Source: Pseudoruegeria sp. HB172150 (GTDB lineage Bacteria > Pseudomonadota > Alphaproteobacteria > Rhodobacterales > Rhodobacteraceae). Taken from it: a DNA stretch of 64,000 bases. Within the stretch, counting starts at the first letter, position 1; every line of letters begins with the position of its first letter. The notes beneath the pieces are model-generated. The model did no database searches, was not told where the DNA came from, and was given only the letters and a program-made list of their open reading frames with translations. Location: assembly GCF_013184805.1 (NCBI RefSeq), contig NZ_JAATNG010000005.1, forward strand, positions 186,001-250,000, in the 5' to 3' direction. The translations under genes and the position numbers were made by a program. This document shows positions 24,666 through 33,017 of the stretch, piece after piece.

Positions 24666-25564
24666 GTCGGACGGCAATCTTCACCGGGTATGAGCTTGCG
24701 GCGCGGCTGCTGGCGAGGACCCGGCGCGAGGTTGCTGAGTTGGGCCGGGCGCCGGTTGGCGTGACGCTGCACGACCCGGTGGATGTGGCGGCGGGTGCGT
24801 ACCTGAGGCGGCAAATGGCGATGGCTCATAAGGTCGGTGTGAGTTTGCGGTCGGAAGAGTATGCCATTGATCCCGAGGGACAAATACGCGCCTTGGCTGC
24901 GGTTCCAGGTGTGGATGCGGTTATGGCGCTGACGCCTTTGCCTCGGGCTCTGACGCCGGTCGAGGTTGCCAGACTGATCGGGCCGGAGAAGGATGCCGAC
25001 GGCCAGCACCCGTTACATGCGGGGGCGCTGCTGTTGGGCGATGGCGCGACGCGGCTGCCGCCGACGGCGCTGGCGGCGTTGCTATGTGCGCGGGAGATCC
25101 TTGGTGATCTGCGCGGTGCGGAGGTGGTGCTGGTGGGCGCGTCGCGTCTGATCGGGCGGCCATTGTCGATGCTGCTGGCAGATGCGGGGGCCACGGTGAC
25201 GCTGTGCCATGCAGAGACGCGCGACCTGGCGGCGCATACCCGCTGCGCCGACCTGATCGTGACGGCGGCGGGGGTGCCGGGGCTGATCGGCCGCGACCAT
25301 GTTGCTGAAGGCGGATTGGTGCTGGACCTTGCCGTCGTGGGCACCGGGGCCGGGCTGGTCGGGGACGCCGACCTGTCCGCGCTGGACGGGCACGCCGCCC
25401 TGATTTCCCACGTACCGGACGGGGTAGGCCCGGTCACCACCGCCTGTCTGATTTCCATAATCGCGGCCGCTGCCGGCTGCGCGCCCTTCTCTCCGGGCGA
25501 GGATGTTTGCCCGGGGTTCGAAGATCCTCCCAATGAAAAACGTCCAACAGGAGTCCTCCCATGA
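24662..25564 (+). CDS. Divergent FolD-like protein lacking catalytic Lys and Gln
   Basis: This 300-residue protein has the FolD architecture: AGAYLRRQ, ALTPLPRAL, GPEKDADGQHPLHAGAL, the Rossmann loop LVGASRLIGRPLSMLLADAG and a C-terminal ISHVPDGVGPVTTACL. Against the neighbouring folD, the catalytic Lys (Lys50 there) is Gln51, and the conserved Gln (Gln94 there) is Leu90. The Tyr and the KD-x-DG aspartate are kept. Without the Lys, normal cyclohydrolase/dehydrogenase chemistry should be lost. It may be a partner subunit, a sensor, or an enzyme for another folate adduct. A Pro/Gly-rich tail of about 25 residues follows. It overlaps genes on both sides by 4 nt. Confidence 0.85.
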   Translation: MSRTAIFTGYELAARLLARTRREVAELGRAPVGVTLHDPVDVAAGAYLRRQMAMAHKVGVSLRSEEYAIDPEGQIRALAAVPGVDAVMALTPLPRALTPVEVARLIGPEKDADGQHPLHAGALLLGDGATRLPPTALAALLCAREILGDLRGAEVVLVGASRLIGRPLSMLLADAGATVTLCHAETRDLAAHTRCADLIVTAAGVPGLIGRDHVAEGGLVLDLAVVGTGAGLVGDADLSALDGHAALISHVPDGVGPVTTACLISIIAAAAGCAPFSPGEDVCPGFEDPPNEKRPTGVLP

Positions 25565-26175
25565 AAAAGTCTGTAATATCCCTTGTGCTTACGGCAGCGA
25601 TGGTGCTGCCGGCCGCCGCCGCTGAAGTGCGCTCCGGCGTTACCTATGACGGCCCGATGGAACCTGAAGGGTCCGACCGCGCCGTGATGCAGGCGCTGAT
25701 GTTCGATATCGCCACCGCCTGGGCCGCCTGCGACACCGAGGCGATGGAAGGTGCGATCACCGACGACGTGCACTTCTCCTATCCGACCAGCGTGAAGGAA
25801 GGCCGCGAAGCGGTGATGGAAGACCTGGCGCTGTTTTGTGACAACGCGACGGATACCAGCATCTATTTTCCGAAGGATGCGTTCTATATCGACGTGGACA
25901 CCGGCCGCGTTGCCGCCGAGGTACAGTTCCGGACCTTCCAGCGTGGCAGCCGTCAAGTGGTGAACGACGTCTGGGTTGCGCATGTGGCGGACGGCAAGGT
26001 GAGCGTGATCAAAGAGTATCTCGACGGCCGGGTGAAGGACCTTCAGGCGCTGGGCGTGCTCACGCTTGAGGAGAGTCCGGAGGTGCTGACGCCATGGCCG
26101 CCGCGGACCGAAGAATGGGCCGAGTGCTTCCCAATCGTGAAGGCCGCGCCGATCAACGAGTGCCCGTCGAACTGA
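25561..26175 (+). CDS. Exported NTF2-like (SnoaL-type) protein
   Basis: This 204-residue protein has a signal peptide MKKSVISLVLTAAMVLPAAAA and then a cone-like NTF2 fold: MFDIATAWAACDTEAMEGAI, TDDVHFSYPTSVKEGREAVM, and a later strand VWVAHVADGKVSVIKEYLDG. NTF2-like domains bind small ligands or act as isomerases/dehydratases. Three or four cysteines could form disulfides in the periplasm. It is the last gene of the operon (ATGA overlap with the FolD-like gene), so it could bind or process the imported compound before uptake. Confidence 0.8.
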   Translation: MKKSVISLVLTAAMVLPAAAAEVRSGVTYDGPMEPEGSDRAVMQALMFDIATAWAACDTEAMEGAITDDVHFSYPTSVKEGREAVMEDLALFCDNATDTSIYFPKDAFYIDVDTGRVAAEVQFRTFQRGSRQVVNDVWVAHVADGKVSVIKEYLDGRVKDLQALGVLTLEESPEVLTPWPPRTEEWAECFPIVKAAPINECPSN

Positions 26176-26853
26176 TACCGGGCCGGCGTGGCGGCAGGTC
26201 TGCCGCTGCGCCGCAGTTCCAATGCGCAGGTGGCAGTGCGCAGCGATTGTCGCTGTGGGCTGAACGGGCCGGGAAAAATGGCGAAATCGTTGCGCATTTT
26301 TCGCCCTGCGTTGTTCCGGCTGGTTCCGGGCTATCGTGAGGTGGCCCGAACGGTTGAGGTGCGGATTGGCAAGCCCGCTTGTCGTTAAGGCGTTAACTAA
26401 ATCCTTGTTTGCAAAGGGCTGCGACTAACCGGACCCCCACCGTGACGTCGGGCATGATCCGCAAGTTCTGTTCGGGAAAATTCACAATCCTCGGTTGCCC
26501 CAACGTAAATTTTCCCGAAACCGAAACGACCTTCCCAAAACGTCAGGTCGACAGCGCCCGTGCTGTGGCGCGCAATGTATGCGGGTGTGCGACGTTCCGT
26601 TTCGATTCGGAGATTTACCAAGTCGCATGAATTACTTGCGCCGCTTCCTCGGGGGAACGGCCAAACACGGTCTGTAGACATGAACTTGAAGACTGCGTTC
26701 AGGGGTGGGGGCAGTAACGACGGCAATCGGCGCTTTCCTGGTTTTGCCGAACAGGTGAACTATGTAGCTTCTGGTTGTAATAGAGTGTTTGGCGCGGTCT
26801 TTTTGAAAGACCGCGGAGTGCCAAGACAAGATGCGGAACTGGAAAGGAAAAGG
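26176..26853. other. Long intergenic region before the kinase block
   Basis: This 678-bp spacer shows a small GCGGCAG/CTGCCGC hairpin at 26191-26206 after the operon end, a 12-bp perfect inverted repeat at 26471-26519, and no convincing ORF. The frame of the following kinase is open back to 26560, but that upstream part has no domain character and the good ribosome-binding site is at 26854. Confidence 0.6.
26471..26519. repeat. 12-bp perfect inverted repeat with 25-nt spacer
   Basis: TTCGGGAAAATT (26471-26482) and its exact reverse complement (26508-26519) flank a 25-nt spacer. It lies 334 bp before the sensor kinase start. It could be a small-RNA or leader hairpin or a bipartite regulator site. 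Confidence 0.7.
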
Positions 26854-29178
26854 ATGGCGTTTCTGACCGGACGGAAAGCTCCGATCAGGACCATCCGCGG
26901 CCGCATCATATTTCTGGCCTGTGGTCTGACACTGGTCACGACCTATTGGCTGGGCACCTTGATCTACGACAGGACCGAAGCGATCGCGCTGGATTCGACG
27001 ATCGAGGCGCTGCGCGGCGAGGCGCGGCTGGTGACAGAGCGCGCGACCAAATCGCTGGACCGCGTTTTGAATGATGTGGTCATGCTGAGCCTGCTGCCGG
27101 CTGTAGAGGGGATTGCCCGGGCCGAGCGCAGCAACGGCATTGATCCTGCCGACGGCTCTTCGCTGGTCGAGTGGAAGGGACGCATGCAGTCGATCTTTGC
27201 GTCGCTACTGGCCAACAGGGACGCCTATTTCCAGATCCGGTTTATCGACGCTTCGGCCGATGGCCGGGAGATCGTGCGCGTGGAACGGCGGGCCGGCGGC
27301 GTTGCGGTTGTTCGAGAAACGGAGCTCTCGGGCCATGTGCCGGATGCGTTCTTCCGGCCCGCGCGCGACCTGGAGGAAGGGCAAACCTACCTTTCTCGCG
27401 TCACCCTGCAGCATGAATTCGGGGTGCCCAATCCGAAGCGGATTCCGATCGTGAACGCCGTGCAGCCGGTTTTTTACGAGGGTACGTTGCTGGGCATGGT
27501 GGTTATCGGCGCGGAGTACGAAGACCTGCTGGCCCGCCCGGTCCTGGCGCCGCATGTCGAACACGACATTCTGGTCTTCAACAATGTCAGAGATGCTTTC
27601 GGGCTGCGTGTGGGACAATCCGGGATCGCCTTTCAATCCGGTACTCCGGAACAGGTGCTGGCGGGGTATACCGAGGCGAAGTCCTCTGCGCCGGGGTTCC
27701 AGGAGTTTTACCGGGTTGGCGACGATACGATCAGCTACGCTGTCGAGGCTCCGGTCGACGTAGCCGGCCCGTTCGGATCGCTGTTGCTGATCTTGTCCGA
27801 GGACTCGGCATCGGTTCTTGGCCCGGTTTATGCGCTGCGGAAAGAGACGCTTGTCCGGGCCGGGCTGATCCTGCTGGTCGCGCTTGTGCTTGGGGTACTG
27901 GCAGCCCGCCGGATCGCGCGGCCGTTGGACCAGTTGGCAGATCACGTGACCAGGTTGTCCGATTTCGGCGAACTCGATGCGCTGCCGGTCGATGCGTCGG
28001 GCGAAGTCGGTCAGATTGCGCGGTCTTACAAGAGCCTGGCGGAGAACCTGCGGACCTCTCAGAGCCGGGCGGAGGTGGTGCTGGACAACATCGCCGACGG
28101 TGTCATCTCGGTCACGACCGACGGGAAGATCCTTGGCGCAAATCCGGCGGCGGCTGAGATCTTTGGCCGGAGCCGCAGCGAACTGGAGTCGATTTCGTTG
28201 GCCGATGTTCTGCCGGATATCGTGCTGGACGAGGCGGGGCTTCCGGAGGGGGAATTGCGCAGCCTTGGCCGCGATGTCTATGCCATGCGGACTCGGTGGC
28301 AGGCAGCGGGTGGGGCGCTCGAGGATATCGAACTGACCATCGGCAAGCTGCAGGGCGAGCCGTGCGGCAGCCATCGGATCTGGGTGATCCGGAACATCAC
28401 TGAAGCGGTGCGGATCGAAAGGGCCAAGGAAGAATTCGTGTCGACTGTAAGCCACGAATTGCGGACGCCGCTATCGGTCGTCGTCGGGGCTCTTGGCCTG
28501 CTTCATCACACGGCCGGGCGGCAGAAGCTGGATGAAAAAGAGCGGAAGCTGCTGGAATCCGCATCGCGCAACGCGGATCGGTTGTCGCTGTTGATCAATG
28601 ACGTACTGGATTTCGAGAAGCTGTCTGCCGGGCAGATGGAGTTCGATTTCGATGAAGTCGAGGTTCGGGAGCTGGTGCGCGATGTCGTCAGCCAGCATCA
28701 GAGCCTAGCTGAAGAAAAGTCGCTTACGCTCAAACTGGATCTGGATCCGGAACCGGTGGTGTGCCGAATTGATCGTGCGCGCATGACACAGGCCCTGGTG
28801 AACCTACTTTCCAATGCGATAAAGTTCTCTCCGCAGAACGAGGCGATCCAATTCCAGGTGCATCGCGACGGCGATGGGCAAGTCCGTATCTCGGTTCGCG
28901 ATCATGGCCCGGGAATTTCCGAGAGTTTTCGCAAGCGGATCTTTCAGCGGTTCGCTCGTGCCGAGCGCAACGGGAAACCGGGGACGGGTCTGGGGCTGGC
29001 GATCACGAAGTCCATCGTCGAGGCGCATGACGGTGACGTTGGATTCGAGACTGAACTTGGAAAAGGCACCGTCTTTCACATTACGCTGCCACTCTATCAG
29101 CCGGCGGATGATTGCCCGGCCAGATCCGACGACTTTGGCCCGGGAGACACCGTGGCCGGAGTGCATGGGACGGTGTAA
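26854..29178 (+). CDS. Membrane sensor histidine kinase (dCache-like, HAMP, PAS, HisKA, HATPase)
   Basis: This protein has about 774 residues. Helix 1 is at about 15-36, followed by a large periplasmic sensory domain of about 300 residues with Cache-like strands, and helix 2 at about 335-353. The HAMP linker ends RRIARPLDQLADHV. A PAS domain (about 415-520) has VVLDNIADGVISVTTDGKIL. The phosphoacceptor His534 is in SHELRTPL. The ATPase domain contains NLLSNAIKFSP (about 650), DHGPGIS and GTGLGLAITKSIVEAH. No receiver domain is fused, so it must act on a separate regulator. The ATG at 26854 has GGAAAGGAAAAGG just upstream. It is followed by a second kinase and a receiver in the same direction. 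Confidence 0.92.
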   Translation: MAFLTGRKAPIRTIRGRIIFLACGLTLVTTYWLGTLIYDRTEAIALDSTIEALRGEARLVTERATKSLDRVLNDVVMLSLLPAVEGIARAERSNGIDPADGSSLVEWKGRMQSIFASLLANRDAYFQIRFIDASADGREIVRVERRAGGVAVVRETELSGHVPDAFFRPARDLEEGQTYLSRVTLQHEFGVPNPKRIPIVNAVQPVFYEGTLLGMVVIGAEYEDLLARPVLAPHVEHDILVFNNVRDAFGLRVGQSGIAFQSGTPEQVLAGYTEAKSSAPGFQEFYRVGDDTISYAVEAPVDVAGPFGSLLLILSEDSASVLGPVYALRKETLVRAGLILLVALVLGVLAARRIARPLDQLADHVTRLSDFGELDALPVDASGEVGQIARSYKSLAENLRTSQSRAEVVLDNIADGVISVTTDGKILGANPAAAEIFGRSRSELESISLADVLPDIVLDEAGLPEGELRSLGRDVYAMRTRWQAAGGALEDIELTIGKLQGEPCGSHRIWVIRNITEAVRIERAKEEFVSTVSHELRTPLSVVVGALGLLHHTAGRQKLDEKERKLLESASRNADRLSLLINDVLDFEKLSAGQMEFDFDEVEVRELVRDVVSQHQSLAEEKSLTLKLDLDPEPVVCRIDRARMTQALVNLLSNAIKFSPQNEAIQFQVHRDGDGQVRISVRDHGPGISESFRKRIFQRFARAERNGKPGTGLGLAITKSIVEAHDGDVGFETELGKGTVFHITLPLYQPADDCPARSDDFGPGDTVAGVHGTV

Positions 29179-29307
29179 CCCGGCTGCCGCAGTTCGCGCC
29201 GAAAATGTGACTACTTTTTACGACAAATTGCCTTGGTGGGACCACCAAATTGCCCGGACGCCATGGGAAAGACGGAGGCGAATTAAGAATACCGAGTAAT
29301 CAGGCCC

Positions 29308-30975
29308 ATGAGTCAGAAGCATTCTCATCCTCTCGTTTCGGCTTGTCCCATTGGAATTGCATTTGCCATCGGCCTGCTGGCCGCAGGTTACGGTGCCGCC
29401 GATCCGGACAACCGCCTGGACCTTTTGTTTCTTGCCGCGGCCGGAATGGCGCTGGTCGCCCTGACCTCTATGTTGATCGAGGGTAAACGGAAATGGCGCC
29501 TGTCGCAGGAGCGGAACGCTCAGCTTGAACATGAGCGCGTCGCTCTGAACGATCATTGCATCGTGACCCTGACAGATGAGCATCACCGGATTACCTATGC
29601 AAACGAAAAGCTTTGCAAGCTGACCGGTTACACCCGCGACGAGCTTTACGGCGCACGACCTATGCTGCTGTATCCGGAAAGCGGCGCTGGTCGTTTCCAG
29701 ACGATCCGGGAGACTTTGGATGCCGGGAAGTCCTGGGTTGGCGAAACGCCGATGCGATGCCGTGACGGATCAGTCATGTGGACCCACGCGACGATCATTC
29801 CTCGGCTCGGACCGAATGGCCAGCTTCTGGGTGCCATATCAGTTCGAACCGACCTGACAGATTCCAAGGTCGGTACCAGCGAGCGGGAGATGTCCGCGGC
29901 TCTGAACCAGATCCCGGATATCGTCTATGTCTTCGACTCGCAGACCTATCAGCTTGTCTACATGAACGATCCGGCGCTGCGGCATCTTGGCTGGCACCGG
30001 GCAGGCTATCTGTCGCGATCACTGTTCGACGCCAAGCCGTATTTCGAACGCGATGCTTTCGAGACGCTGATCCGTCCGCTGCGGGACGGCATCGCGCGGC
30101 GTGTAGAGTACGAGGTCGATATGGACGGGGTGCCGCACGATGCGACGATCCATCTGGTCGCCCCGGAGAACGGACCCGAGCGGCTGGTCCTGATCATGCG
30201 CGACGCGCGGGAGCGGCGTGATGTGGAGCGGGCGAAGGATGAGTTCATCTCGACAGTCAGCCACGAACTGCGGTCACCACTGACTTCGATCAAGGGGGCC
30301 ATGGGGCTGCTTCTGTCCGGCGCGGCCGGCGAAATGCCCGAAAAGGCGCGGGGGATGGTGAAAATCGCTCAGCGCAACGCGGACCGGCTGGTCCTTATCG
30401 TAAATGACATCCTGGACTTGGAAAAGATCGCGGCCGGGCGAATGGAGTTCGACCGGAGCCCCGAGAGCCTGGGCGCGCTGATCAACGAGGCGGTTTCGGT
30501 GAACGCCGCGGGTGCGGAACGCTTCGACGTGAGGTTCGAGGTGCGAGGTTGCGATCAGGCGGCCTTTGCCCGGCTCGACCAGGCACGAATGATGCAGGTG
30601 ATGACGAACCTGCTGAGCAATGCGGCCAAGTTTTCCAATCCGGGCGGCAAGGTGCTTGTTACCCTGAAAACGACTCCGACGGGGCACGAGGTTTCGGTGC
30701 AGGACTTTGGTGTCGGTATTCCGGCGGAGTCTCTGGCCACCATCTTCGACCGCTTCTCGCAGGCCGATAACCTGTCCGACCGCACCGGGCGAGGCACCGG
30801 TCTTGGCCTGAGCATCGTCAAGGCGATCGTCGAGGCACATGACGGAACCGTCCGTGTTGCGAGCCACCTTGGAAAGGGCACGGTGTTTACCGTGACGCTG
30901 CCGAAATTGCCCGTCATGCCGGCCAAACCCACTGGAAGCGATGCTTTTGCTGGTGTAACTAGCAGCTTTAGCTGA
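29308..30975 (+). CDS. PAS-PAS sensor histidine kinase
   Basis: This 555-residue kinase has two short N-terminal membrane helices (about 10-28 and 36-52) with almost no periplasmic loop. A first PAS domain (DHCIVTLTDEHHRITYANEK, about 75-190) has a PAC segment GAISVRTDLTD, and a second PAS domain follows (about 195-305). Phosphoacceptor His319 is in SHELRSPL. HATPase motifs are NLLSNAAKFSN, DFGVGIP and GTGLGLSIVKAIVEAH. The layout suggests cytoplasmic redox or ligand sensing. It ends 20 bp before a single-domain receiver that is its likely target. Confidence 0.92.
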   Translation: MSQKHSHPLVSACPIGIAFAIGLLAAGYGAADPDNRLDLLFLAAAGMALVALTSMLIEGKRKWRLSQERNAQLEHERVALNDHCIVTLTDEHHRITYANEKLCKLTGYTRDELYGARPMLLYPESGAGRFQTIRETLDAGKSWVGETPMRCRDGSVMWTHATIIPRLGPNGQLLGAISVRTDLTDSKVGTSEREMSAALNQIPDIVYVFDSQTYQLVYMNDPALRHLGWHRAGYLSRSLFDAKPYFERDAFETLIRPLRDGIARRVEYEVDMDGVPHDATIHLVAPENGPERLVLIMRDARERRDVERAKDEFISTVSHELRSPLTSIKGAMGLLLSGAAGEMPEKARGMVKIAQRNADRLVLIVNDILDLEKIAAGRMEFDRSPESLGALINEAVSVNAAGAERFDVRFEVRGCDQAAFARLDQARMMQVMTNLLSNAAKFSNPGGKVLVTLKTTPTGHEVSVQDFGVGIPAESLATIFDRFSQADNLSDRTGRGTGLGLSIVKAIVEAHDGTVRVASHLGKGTVFTVTLPKLPVMPAKPTGSDAFAGVTSSFS

Positions 30976-30995
30976 TTTACGAAATTGGGTGTGGT

Positions 30996-31370
30996 TTGCG
31001 GATACTTCATGTTGAAGACGATCCCGATGTGCTGGAGATCGCCGCTCTAGCGTTTGAGTTCGCCGGTGAGGTGGAGTTGCGCCAATGCGCGTCCGGTCAG
31101 GATGCTGTTGACGTCCTGAAAGGGGAAGGGTTCGATGTCGTTCTGCTGGACGTGATGATGAACGGCATGGACGGACCGTCGACCCTTAGAGAGCTTCGCC
31201 AGACCAAGTATGGTGCCGAGTTGCCGGCGATTTTTATGACCGGTCGGGCCCGTGAAGCGGAAATCCAGGAGTTGCTGGGAGAGGGTGCTGTCGGCGTCAT
31301 CACGAAGCCGTTCGATCCGGTGACGCTGGTCGACGAGATCAAATCGATCCTGGCGAGCCCGGCAAACTAG
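30996..31370 (+). CDS. Single-domain response regulator (receiver only)
   Basis: This 124-residue CheY-like receiver has acidic residues Glu7/Asp8/Asp9, phosphoacceptor Asp52 (VVLLDVMM), Thr at FMTGRA and the switch Lys in ITKPFDP. It has no output domain, so it probably relays phosphate to the Hpt protein or acts by protein contact. It starts at a TTG, since the conserved RILHVEDD follows immediately and no ATG is in position. It is co-directional with the two kinases and convergent with the Hpt gene. Confidence 0.9.
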   Translation: MRILHVEDDPDVLEIAALAFEFAGEVELRQCASGQDAVDVLKGEGFDVVLLDVMMNGMDGPSTLRELRQTKYGAELPAIFMTGRAREAEIQELLGEGAVGVITKPFDPVTLVDEIKSILASPAN

Positions 31371-31375
31371 CCGGA

Positions 31376-31732
31376 TTAGGCGGCGCCGGTCTCTGTATCG
31401 GGTAAGGAGTTATAGACTTGGTCGATCAGCTTCAGCACGCGCTGCAGCTTTTCGTGTAGTTCGGCAAAATTGATCTGAGCTCCGTCGGCATAGGCGACGA
31501 TCAGGTCCTCTGCCTGGCGCGACATGTCACCGAGATTGCTGAACCCGAGCGTGCCAGCGGTACCGGCAATGCGATGGAGGTTGATCTTGGCGGCGTTCAT
31601 TGATGGGAAGCGGTAGGCGTCCGGGTCGTCTTCGAGTTCCTGTCTCAGAGAATCGATCACGGCGGCCCGCTCTGGCAGGCACGCCGCGAAACGTTTTCTA
31701 ACAACCGACAGTCCAGCCTGCAGCGTATTCAT
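31376..31732 (-). CDS. Hpt (histidine phosphotransfer) domain protein
   Basis: This 118-residue all-helical protein has the Hpt signature INLHRIAGTAGTLGFSNLG, with phosphorylatable His53. Hpt proteins shuttle phosphoryl groups between receivers in multistep phosphorelays in the cytoplasm. It lies 10 bp downstream of a receiver-containing regulator on the same strand and converges on the single-domain receiver (5-bp gap), so a relay kinase - receiver - Hpt - receiver is a sensible model. Confidence 0.9.
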   Translation of the reverse strand: MNTLQAGLSVVRKRFAACLPERAAVIDSLRQELEDDPDAYRFPSMNAAKINLHRIAGTAGTLGFSNLGDMSRQAEDLIVAYADGAQINFAELHEKLQRVLKLIDQVYNSLPDTETGAA

Positions 31733-31742
31733 CTTTGGCTAC

Positions 31743-32723
31743 CTATGCGGACCGTTTCGACAGGACCGCTCCCAGAGGGCTTTGTTCCATTTCACGGCAA
31801 ACGGCTTCGACGCTGTCCTGAGCCTGGCTCAGGGCGTTAACCGCCTGTTCGCCGCTTTTCGACAGCAGGCGGATCGGCCGGCCGGCGCAGACGACGAGGT
31901 TCATTTCTTCACCGTCGCCGAAATGCAGGTCCATCAGCTTCAGGCACTTATGTACCGAGTCAATGAAGCTATCGAGGTTCGGGCGCCAGCCATCTTCCAC
32001 CACGCAGGCGAAGGTGCCATAGCCGCAGTAGGAGATCAGCGCCTGGTGGTCCGACAGGCTGTCCGAGATCGCCTCGGCCGTGTCGGTGATCATGCAGACG
32101 AAATCGAATGCCTCGGCCTTCTGGTGTAGGCGCTCGACGCCGGCGATCTTGACCGCGAACACCGTCGAGCCGAACAGGGAACGTCGCGACAGCTGGGCCA
32201 GATAATTTTCCAGCGCGTGGTATTCGACCACGCCGGGAATGTCGTCGATTTCGACCGGCGCATGCAGTTCATAATGCTCCTGCGACTCGCGGATCTTGCG
32301 GGTCGTCTTGGCGGCGAACAGCTTGTCGTTGCGCTTGCGGTTCTCGTTGACCAGCTTTTCCACCATGCGCATGCGGGTGCGAAGTTCGCCAAGTTCGAAC
32401 GGCTTGGTCAGGTAGTCGCTGGCGCCGGCGGAGAAGGCATCGTCGATGAAGCGCTTCTCGTGCTTGCGGGTGATCATCAGGATCGGGCTGTGCCGGTAGA
32501 CCGCGATCGAGCGCAGGATCTCGCAGAGTTCGACCCCGTTCATCCCGGGCATCTCAATATCCAGTAGGAAGCAGTCGAACGGAGCGGCTCCGCGCTGGGC
32601 TATCTTATCCAAGGCATCCGCCGCGGAGTCTGACTTAACCAGAACGTGTCCACCGATCTGACCGATCAGGACCTCGAGAAGGTCCAGACTAATGGGGTCG
32701 TCATCTACTGCCAGAATACGCAC
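31743..32723 (-). CDS. Response regulator with degenerate GGDEF-like output domain
   Basis: This 326-residue protein has an N-terminal receiver (residues 1-125; Asp7-Asp8-Asp9, phosphoacceptor Asp55 in FLLDIEMPGMNG, Lys in LTKPFEL), then a coiled linker of about 45 residues. The C-terminal domain, with FGSTVFAVKIAGVERLHQKA and ALISYCGYGTFACVVEDG, matches the layout of a diguanylate cyclase. The catalytic GGDEF loop is replaced by CGYGTF and the metal-binding Asp is lacking, so it should not make c-di-GMP. It may bind a nucleotide or act as a protein-interaction output. It is co-transcribed with the Hpt gene. Confidence 0.85.
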   Translation of the reverse strand: MRILAVDDDPISLDLLEVLIGQIGGHVLVKSDSAADALDKIAQRGAAPFDCFLLDIEMPGMNGVELCEILRSIAVYRHSPILMITRKHEKRFIDDAFSAGASDYLTKPFELGELRTRMRMVEKLVNENRKRNDKLFAAKTTRKIRESQEHYELHAPVEIDDIPGVVEYHALENYLAQLSRRSLFGSTVFAVKIAGVERLHQKAEAFDFVCMITDTAEAISDSLSDHQALISYCGYGTFACVVEDGWRPNLDSFIDSVHKCLKLMDLHFGDGEEMNLVVCAGRPIRLLSKSGEQAVNALSQAQDSVEAVCREMEQSPLGAVLSKRSA

Positions 32724-33017
32724 TGCCTGCTACCTTCGTCGTCTGTACCGCGCTGTTGGCCATTATAGATCGTTCCATGGCCGGCGGATGGTTGCCGTTT
32801 GCTTGTTATAAATTCACCAAAAATGTAGGCTAAAAAGTGGCTAAGGTTAATTTTTTTATTGCTGCTTTCGGGACCGGTTCGCCCTGTTTCATGAAGCACA
32901 AATACAACTATAGCGCGTGCTGCAGATGCGAACGGAGGGTACTATCTGCAATTGAATTAACGTTATGTTTACCGCTTATTGCGCGAGAAACCGAATCATA
33001 TGCGGCAAGCGGGGACA

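Noticed and set aside
26560-26853. N-terminal extension of the first sensor kinase
   Set aside because: The frame is open but has no helix or domain pattern, and a strong ribosome-binding site supports the start at 26854.
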